DNA of 64,000 nt, taken from the NCBI GenBank assembly GCA_000151295.1, contig GG745359.1:104617-168616 (forward strand). The letters run 5' to 3'. The first letter of the stretch is position 1; the number at the start of each line of letters is the position of its first letter. Positions 57,347 to 64,000 of the stretch are shown here, in pieces. The translations under genes were made by a program, and so were the position numbers. This stretch comes from Allomyces macrogynus ATCC 38327 (lineage: Eukaryota > Blastocladiomycota > Blastocladiomycetes > Blastocladiales > Blastocladiaceae). The notes below the pieces were generated by a model. It searched no databases and was not told where the DNA came from. It was given only the letters and a program-made list of their open reading frames with translations.

Positions 57347-58311
57347 ACTCGGCGTCGATTGGTCGGACCAGCAGGTTGCACAAGCGGTCCCGGTCGATGG
57401 TGACAAATGCGCCGAGGTGGTGCAGGCAGAGGACAGGCTGGATCATGAAATCGTCGGCTCTCGCCCGTGGATTTGCGTTCGCGGTGCCTGCAGGAGAGCC
57501 ACGCGAGCACAAGACTTGCACACGGTTGCTTGGATCACGCAGCGACGAGACACAGCAGCAAATCGATCGCGGACGACGTGGTTGAAATTGGCAGCGCGGA
57601 CGAGTGGCGGACAGGACCGTCCGGGACGAAAGAGTGCAGGTCGGATCAATCGAATGCAGGCAGTTGCAAGGGCGAGTCGAAGTGTCGGTCGTGCGCGCTG
57701 TTGTTGACGTCGTTGCTGATCGGCAAAAGGAGCACGCGCCTTTGAATGCCGAAGCGCCAGGTTGCTAAAATGCTGAACTGCCAAAGATGCACGTCGGTGG
57801 TTCGCACTGCGCTCGCGGCTGGTTAACAATTTATCACATCTGACTTGGCCGCGTCTTGGCGGCAGGCCTGCACCCGATCTCATTTCGTTGACATTCACTC
57901 CAAAGCATTTCCACCATCGTGCCGGTCCTCTTGGCCGTCTTGGCCCGTCGCCCCGCGCGCAAATACTAGCTGCAACGCTTTGCTCGAGCTCTCGTCCGCT
58001 CCCGACGCCACTTCTTGGCCGCAAAGCACCCGCGCGAGCCAGCGTTACCTGCTGCAAAGCTTCCCAACTTCCATCAGCCATTCTGTCGGCGTGTTGCGTG
58101 CACGCTCGCACGGGCGTCCAGCTCGCTCGACTTGCCCACTCCAGATCCCCGAAAAGAACGCTGCTAGACGACTCGAGAACGTAAAAGAGGCCGGCCGGTC
58201 CCCCGGAAGTGATCAAGCTGCTTGAAATCTGCAAGCGTTCGCCAGCCGAGAAATTTGTCCTGTCCCAACACTCTCGTACTGTTACTCGACGACGCGCCCG
58301 CTCGATCCGCA
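57347..58311. promoter_or_regulatory. divergent region (CNG channel / GT71)
   Basis: About 960 bases between a minus- and a plus-strand gene. The CNG channel may have another 5' exon here: a frame opens upstream of 57346 with an acceptor-like CCAG near 57448. The 350-codon minus ORF across this region has no domain and is regarded as chance. Confidence 0.45.
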
Positions 58312-60024
58312 ATGTTGACTCGACAACCCCGACGATTGCTCTGGCCCTGTGTCGTGCTTGTTCTTTGCGTTTTGGCCCTCTACCATTCGACGCGGGAACC
58401 GGCCGAAACGGGGCCACTCGACCCATACGACCATCTTCCCACTTCAAACGCGCGTGTATCGACTGCCGATGTGCTCGCCAAGGGCTCACCCGCATCCTAC
58501 GCCAGCGTGCAACACGGGATCACTGCCGCGGGATCCGACTCCGACCCCTTCGCCGCGACGACCTACGATATCGACGAGAACCTCGTTGCGCTCCTCGATG
58601 CCATTGCCGCGGATCCAAGCACCAAGGCGCCGACCAAGCCGTGGAGCGACCCGACAGCGGCAGCGAATGTGGTGCGGTCAGCCATCACGGCAACGCTCGC
58701 GCGGCACACGCTCGCACAGCTGCAGGCCCCGCCAACCCCCATCGATACGATGCCGGCGTTTGCGCATTACGTGAGGCTGCACCGGGACCTGTACCGTCTC
58801 CGCGCGAATGCGGCAGAGCGACTGCATCTGCTGGCCGACATTAAGGACGCGGTCCCGCTCGCGCCCATTGACGAGCTGCTGCACTCGCTCGAGGCGAGGC
58901 TCTACCCATGGCTCAAGACTTCAGTGCGCACGCTGCACCGGTCCTTCCCGCGCGCGTCGCGCGGGCTCGTCTACACGTGCGGTCGGCAGCACGCGCACTA
59001 CGCCTACGTCTCGATTCTCGGGCTACGCAAAGTCGGTTCAACGCTGCCCGTGACCATCATGTACGGTGGGGACAATGACTTGCCGCCGCATTACCGCAGC
59101 GTGCTCGAGTCGCTGCTCAATGTCAAGACGATGGACATGACCGCGCACGTCAACTGGGACGTGGCGAAACCGACTGGGTGGGCCATGAAGCCGTTTGCAT
59201 TATTGCTCGCGCCCTACGAACACACGATTCTCGTCGACTCGGACGTCTACTTCTTGCAGCCGCCCGAAGTGCTCTTTGACGACCCGGGGTACGAGAAAAC
59301 GGGCACGCTCTTCTTCCACGACCGCACACTGTTCCCGGACGCCTACGCGCCCGGATTGACATGGCTCAAGTCGTTCGTGCCCAACCCGTCGGAGCGCGTA
59401 CGGGCGTCGCGGTTCTGGCGTGGCGTCTCGCAGCACGAAATGGAATCGGGCGTGGTGGTCGTGAACAAGGCGACGACGGCGGGCACGCTCGGCATGCTGG
59501 CGACGTGTGCGCTCAACGCGCCGCCATTGCGCGAATCGATCGTCTACCGAAAAGTGCACGGCGACAAGGAGACCTTCTGGATCGGGTTCGAGGTCGCGGG
59601 TGAGCAAGTCGCGTTTATGCCCGGATACGGCGGGTCGATTGGGTTCCTGTCCACGCGCGAGTCGCCGAAGACTTCGTTCTGGACACGGCGGCGGCGCCGG
59701 ACGCAAGGGGCCATGGTCTGTGGTGGGTTGCTTCACACGGACCGCGACCGGCGACCGCTCTGGTTCAACGGCGGGCTCGAGGTCGACAAGTACAGCCAGC
59801 CGAACCGGATGCTCGTGTTTGAGCACATGATGATGGACTGGGATGCGGAGGGTGTCGACTGGCAGTTTGGCGAGAACTCGCCTGACGGGTTCTGTTTTAA
59901 CAAGCGCGGCAGTTTACCGGAAGTGCTCGAGCCCAAGTTCGCCAAGATCGGCACGTGGCTCGCGAATATGTATGCCCGGTACCAAAACGAATCAACGTGG
60001 GAGCCGTTCTGGACGGGAGCATGA
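58312..60024 (+). CDS. GT71 (MNN1-type) alpha-mannosyltransferase
   Basis: Single exon, 570 aa. It is a type II Golgi protein with a short cytosolic head (MLTRQPRR), TM (LLWPCVVLVLCVLALYHS) and stem. The catalytic domain begins GLVYTCGRQHAHYAYVSILGLRKVGSTLPVTIMYGGDNDLP, followed by GWAMKPFALLLAPYEHTILVDSDVYFLQP with the DxD metal motif near residue 310, then EMESGVVVVNKATTAG and MVCGGLLHTDRDRRPLWFNGG. MNN1-family enzymes add alpha-1,3-mannose to protein-linked glycans in the Golgi and shape the cell wall. The ORF is open 30 codons farther upstream but has no ATG there, so 58312 is the start. It has no introns, unlike most neighbours. Confidence 0.87.
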   Translation: MLTRQPRRLLWPCVVLVLCVLALYHSTREPAETGPLDPYDHLPTSNARVSTADVLAKGSPASYASVQHGITAAGSDSDPFAATTYDIDENLVALLDAIAADPSTKAPTKPWSDPTAAANVVRSAITATLARHTLAQLQAPPTPIDTMPAFAHYVRLHRDLYRLRANAAERLHLLADIKDAVPLAPIDELLHSLEARLYPWLKTSVRTLHRSFPRASRGLVYTCGRQHAHYAYVSILGLRKVGSTLPVTIMYGGDNDLPPHYRSVLESLLNVKTMDMTAHVNWDVAKPTGWAMKPFALLLAPYEHTILVDSDVYFLQPPEVLFDDPGYEKTGTLFFHDRTLFPDAYAPGLTWLKSFVPNPSERVRASRFWRGVSQHEMESGVVVVNKATTAGTLGMLATCALNAPPLRESIVYRKVHGDKETFWIGFEVAGEQVAFMPGYGGSIGFLSTRESPKTSFWTRRRRRTQGAMVCGGLLHTDRDRRPLWFNGGLEVDKYSQPNRMLVFEHMMMDWDAEGVDWQFGENSPDGFCFNKRGSLPEVLEPKFAKIGTWLANMYARYQNESTWEPFWTGA

Positions 60025-62103
60025 TGGAGTAGGGGGGCTGGCGCGGCGCTGGGGATGGGTTGCTGATTGCATAGTGCGTTCTGTCCGTCCGAAGATTAAG
60101 ACAAATCCTTAATCACTTGCAGCTCTGACGGCCATGATCGATTCTACTCGAACCCTCGACAACCGTTGATCATAGCCGGGAGGATGCGTGTTGTCCTGCG
60201 AGATGTGTCGATGAGCGTCACAAGATGTTTGCCTTGAGAGCCGCGGATGCTTGTCGCCTCGCCTGGTTGTCGTCGTAGGTGGCGTGCGTCTCCCGCAAAC
60301 GAGACGCGCTAGGACATGAGAAATTTCCACAACCAGATCATTTGCCTCTACCATCTTTCGTCTCCTTTGACTGGTCAATAAAAACAAATAACGCAAAATT
60401 CAAATTCTTTCTGCACAAACAGCACCATGGGCAAGGTGGACGGTCAGCATCGATCTCATTCGATTCGATCTGCTCCAAATCGTGGTGGGAGGGCAAACGA
60501 GATCGGGATCGCGGTTGGCCGGAAAGCCTTTTACACTATGCCTTGGAAAGGTGGGCGCTGAGAAAGGATTCGTACTCGCCAATGGGTTGGAGCAGCCAGA
60601 GGAAGACGGAGGCCCCCAGCCGCACACTGTGCCTGCTTTGCGGCGCACATTCGGAGAACGCTTTCGAACTGGTACTCACCTTCGGGTTGGAGCAGCCGGC
60701 GGTTAGCGGGCGGGTGTGGATTGCGGAGCGGTCGTGCTCCTTTAAGAATTGGTCGTGCTAGGAGACGTGTGTTGGTTCATGGCCCACGCATGAAGTTACT
60801 GAAGTGATTGGTATCTGTATTACGTTTATGTCGCACAAAATGAGCAGCGAAGCATTGATCACGCTACGCGTGGAGTTGATCGTTTGACAGGTGGACAGAA
60901 AAGAGTGCTTGAAGCAACCGTGAAATCAAGACGGCTGAGTACTACGAAAGCGGAGAGATGTCATGCTCGTTGACGTTCTCCACCTCGTAGAAACGTGGTC
61001 GCCCATCCTGACGAAGATCAAGAGAGTGCATGAATCTTAACCTGCGGAGCAACACCGTGCCTCCAAAGGAGCGGGAACAGATGCGCATTCGCGACAGGCA
61101 CGGTGAATGCATGGGAGCAGGGCCATTGGAAACCGTGTTTTTAGACCATGATGGGCGAGATGCATGCAGCTGTTGCGTTGGCGATCGGGTTGATGGCGGC
61201 ACTTCAGGCGAAGTTGTCCGTTGAACACGCGCGGCCTGCGAGTGCGCTGGAGCGGTGAGCTGCCGCGCCGGAGGGTGGGCCAGGCTTGGTGAGGAATTGG
61301 TACTGGGTGTCCGCAGGCGGTGGAAGGAAGGGGGGCCGATGGCGATGCTTGCAACGTAAGGGAGATGGTGGGTGAACTCGGCGCTTGCCTCATCTGCGCA
61401 GCACGGAACATTTGCTTGAAGGAAGCGATTCCAAGTCACCACACCGTTGATATCGCCTCTGATATCCATTCTCTCGCCTGACTGTTGGATGAAACCACCA
61501 AATCAGCATCGTCTGCACGCCGTTCGATCAGCCGCGATCAGACGAGAATCAGGGGACGAAATTGCGTTTGGTCGTCAGACCACGTAAATTGTGCCTTCGA
61601 GCAAGCCGAATCGTGTCCGCTGACTAGGTAGGCAAGGATTAAACGGTGGCAGTAACATTAAATTGGCGATGTCATGACGGCCGCGCTGGAGCGCGTGCGC
61701 CGCGTGGACCGCACACGAGAATCAAACCGACCTGGCGCTGCAACGTTAACCATCGGTTCGAGCGAATGGCAGCTCGCAAGCGGCCTGCCGTGCACATCGG
61801 CCGCGACTTCGACGACGTGACACTTCAGCAGTCCAGCGCCGACAAGAGGCAACTTGTCTCGCATTCGCCACGAGATATCCACGTGCCCTTCAGCGAGCCG
61901 GATTGAGCTCCTTGCCTTCTGCTACAACCATCGCTTCTCCCCCGCCATTTCAAGTCCACCCGATCCAAGTTGCTGCATTTTGGCGCTCGAATTGGTTTTC
62001 GGCAACACTTTGATTTGGCGCTTTGTTTTGCGGCGCCAGCGGCTGTTCGGACCTCCAACCTCGCACGACCACGATCAACGAGCACCACCTCGTCGGGACC
62101 ACG
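60025..62103. other. intergenic, 2.1 kb, with weak repeats
   Basis: Between GT71 (+) and the Pro-rich coiled-coil gene (+). Short plus- and minus-strand ORFs have no domain. It contains a small direct repeat at 60570-60698 and a segment (about 60950-61010) resembling the first intron/exon 2 junction of the next gene. The promoter of that gene is expected near the right end. Confidence 0.4.
60570..60698. repeat. short imperfect direct repeat
   Basis: 60570-60600 and 60671-60698 share GTACTC(G/A)CC and GGGTTGGAGCAGCC in the same order, about 95 bp apart. Confidence 0.45.
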
Positions 62104-63607
62104 ATGAATGCCGAAAATGAAGCGCCGGATCAGAATGCCTCCACGCCAAAGGAGCTGACGATGCGAGAAAAACTCGCTATTTGGCAAGAGCAGCAGCGAT
62201 TGAAGAAGGTGTGCACGAGCCAACCAATCGAAGGGGCAGCCTGATGAAAAACTGCTGGAATTGCACACGGAAACAGTAAGATCTCATGCTCTTCGATGTT
62301 CTCCACCTTGCAGGGAAAGCGACCGGCCGGCTCGACGACGAGCAAATCCGCAAATGCGCAGCGGCAGCCAATAACCAAGACCAAGTCGAGTGCGGGACTC
62401 AAGGGGTCCAGTTTGACCGGAAAGGTGCGCGGTGCTGGTGATCATGGTCAATGCGTGGATTCTCATGATTGATTCGTTTCGACCACGAATGTAGATCTCC
62501 AAACGGTCGAAAGCGTCCGCTGCTCGCCCTGCCCTCGCTCCGCTCCACACGAATCCGCCGTCCAAACCCGCATCCCCGCGGGCGCTACCTCCCCTCCCGG
62601 TCTCGAAGCCCGCGACCCCATCGAAACTTCCACCCGCGACCCCTCCCCAACACTCTCCACCGGCCCCGCGTCCCTCCAGTCCGCCCCCGCGGTCCCCTCC
62701 ACCCTCGACATCTTCACCCGCGCCAAAATCTGTGCCGGTACCTGCACCTACCTCTACGCCGGCTCCCGCCACCCCACCCCAACTCTCCCGCCTCGCCGCG
62801 GACCTCGCGGCCACGCAGCACGCGCTCGCCGTGACCCGCGCGGCGCTGGAACGTGCCGATGCCGAACTCGCCGTTGTCCGTGCGCGCGCATTGGTTCTCG
62901 AAGCACAAACCGTCGCAGACGCCGAACTGCTCGCACACTTACAAGAGGCGCTCGACGCGACACTTGACGATAACGCGACGCTCCTGTCCCTCGGCGATAT
63001 TGACGGCGAAAATGCCACGGTCGTTGCGCAAGCGGACGCGGAGGTGCAGACTGATACGACCGACCCGGAAGTCGCGGACCTCCACGCGCAACTCGCTGCT
63101 GCGCACCAGGCCCGTGTACTCGTCGAGCGTGACTTGACCCTCCTCCGTGCGGGGAACGCGGTGATGCTTGAGGACGCGAAGCAGCGCGAGGCCGCGCTCG
63201 CGGAAGAGCGGGACGTGGCAGTCGCGGCTGCGACTGACGCGGCGGATGCGCGGTGGCAGGCGTTGTTGGATGATGCGCTCGCGACGATGCAGGGCGAAGT
63301 GCGTGCGGCAGTCGCGGCGGCGGTTGCCAAGACGCAGACGGTCCAGGCCCAGCTGGCCGCGGAAAAGGCGCGTCGTGTACGTGCGGAGCGGCGGGTCGTC
63401 GAGTTGGAGGATGGGATTGGGGTTGGGGTTGGATTGACGAGGAAACGGCGGCGAACTTCGGTGGGTGGGGGTGGAGGGAAGCGGCGGTGGTCGCTGGGCG
63501 TGTCGATTGTGCGGCGGAGCGAGGTGGAGAGTGGAGAGGGCGATGAGGAAGGAACGTTGGCGCCGGACGGTGAAGAGGAGGATGTCATGGCTCGCGCCCT
63601 TGAGTAA
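62104..63607 (+). CDS. Pro-rich coiled-coil protein, family not recognised
   Basis: Exons 62104-62208, 62314-62424 and 62495-63607 give 442 aa, all in phase. The head carries TMREKLAIWQEQQRLKKGKRP, a short basic amphipathic helix. A Ser/Lys-rich and then strongly Pro-rich linker follows (PPSKPASPRALPPLPVS...), then about 200 residues of Ala-rich coiled coil (LERADAELAVVRARALVLEAQ...). A basic patch (RKRRRTS) and an acidic tail end the protein. The MREKLxxWxxQ helix recalls microtubule-associated proteins, but this is weak. Function is unknown. Confidence 0.6.
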
Positions 63608-63855
63608 TTGTCGCGGATCATAGTTTTGGTTGATTGCCGTGTGGTCATTGCAAAAAATATACCCGTCCTAGTGTCGAACTGTGTTCGTCTCCTCACGCAT
63701 CTTTTCGTATGCTCAACGACCAGGTTGCATCGGTGCTTGCAAAAAAGTCCATGTAAATTGTCACAACCACAAAACAAGCTATGGCATCGCTCACCCACCC
63801 TCCCTTCCGCCCGTTCGCCACGATCCTCGCGCACTTACCCGCAAGCGCGCACGCA
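63608..63855. other. convergent 3' region
   Basis: About 250 bases between a plus-strand and a minus-strand stop. Nothing else is seen. Confidence 0.35.
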
Positions 63856-64000
63856 TCAATGGCCTCCATGCTCATCGTCATCCTCATCATCATCATCATC
63901 ATGCCCGACACCGAGCTCATCGAGCTTATCCAGGATATGGTCCCCGAGATCATCGTCCCCCATCAGATGCGCGTGCTTGAGCCTCGGCGAATTGGGCGTC
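63856..64000 (-). CDS. C-terminal end of an acidic protein (runs off right edge)
   Basis: The minus-strand frame entering from the right edge is open and ends at a TGA at 63858-63856. It reads SPRLKHAHLMGDDDLGDHIL, then DKLDELGVGH followed by Asp/Glu-rich residues and EHGGH. The GATGAT repeat (63880-63905) encodes the Asp run. Only about 47 codons are visible, so no function can be given. Confidence 0.4.
   Translation of the reverse strand, partial: TPNSPRLKHAHLMGDDDLGDHILDKLDELGVGHDDDDDEDDDEHGGH

Noticed and set aside
57443..58495. 350-codon minus-strand ORF
   Set aside because: It has no domain, overlaps the divergent promoter and the start of GT71, and matches the chance-long antisense frames common in this GC-rich DNA.
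1..64000. CRISPR arrays, bacterial operons, phage or insertion sequences
   Set aside because: Spliceosomal introns, eukaryote-only families and absence of any regularly spaced repeats or transposase rule these out.

Overview
This is a eukaryotic nuclear window. It is gene-dense and GC- and CpG-rich. Genes have few, short introns, mostly about 60-110 nt, often with GTACGT/GTGCGT-type donors. The gene content points to a flagellated (zoosporic) fungus, most likely Blastocladiomycota (Allomyces/Blastocladiella/Catenaria group). The evidence is a microbial-rhodopsin/guanylyl-cyclase fusion, a cyclic-nucleotide-gated K+ channel and the ciliary protein CFAP299, found beside fungal genes: a GT71 mannosyltransferase, complex I NUXM, a class I myosin with SH3 and a two-finger GATA factor. 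I have no species-level evidence.

Layout: 1-966 5' part of an acidic nuclear protein (-); 1299-2053 PEX11-like (-); about 2735-5570 CpG-depleted island holding a decayed inverted copy of the next gene; 5755-7972 SET-domain methyltransferase (-); 8418-9180 NUXM (-); 9733-12642 long coiled-coil protein (-); 13043-13802 TRM112 (+); 14242-about 18745 class I myosin (-); 19580-20744 GPATCH11-like (+); 21011-23198 rhodopsin-guanylyl cyclase (-); 23963-24734 CFAP299 (+); 24869-25624 OXLD1-like (-); 26057-27224 CC1-box motor-adaptor-like protein (-); 28554-29722 SGT/SGTA co-chaperone (-); 30248-32414 PTM1/GPR107/TMEM87-type 7TM protein (-); 33336-34774 UFD1 (-); 36618-39679 GATA factor (+); 39961-41990 and 47493-49828 two tandem paralogous kelch-like receptors (-) flanking a second CpG-depleted island (about 42530-46640); 52752-54629 PTR2/POT peptide transporter (+); 55235-57346 CNG K+ channel (-); 58312-60024 GT71 mannosyltransferase (+); 62104-63607 Pro-rich coiled-coil protein (+); 63856-64000 3' end of an acidic protein (-).

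How the genes may work together: the opsin-cyclase and the CNG channel are the two known components of zoospore phototaxis in Blastocladiella. Here they lie about 32 kb apart. The opsin-cyclase is head-to-head with a flagellar gene. The opsin has unusual residues in its retinal pocket: Arg at the normally Trp position next to the counterion, and Gly where the Blastocladiella protein has the gating Cys. Its cyclase domain looks fully intact and GTP-specific. A second theme is CpG-directed decay of duplicated DNA: in one 39-nt aligned stretch between the SET gene and its pseudogene, all six differences are CpG to TpG/CpA.

Quality caution: four single-base frameshift sites with a clear shift (two in GPATCH11, one in CFAP299, one or two in the CNG channel) and three 17-20 nt G/C homopolymers suggest residual sequencing or assembly errors. 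Exon boundaries were read by eye from frame continuity and GT..AG sites.
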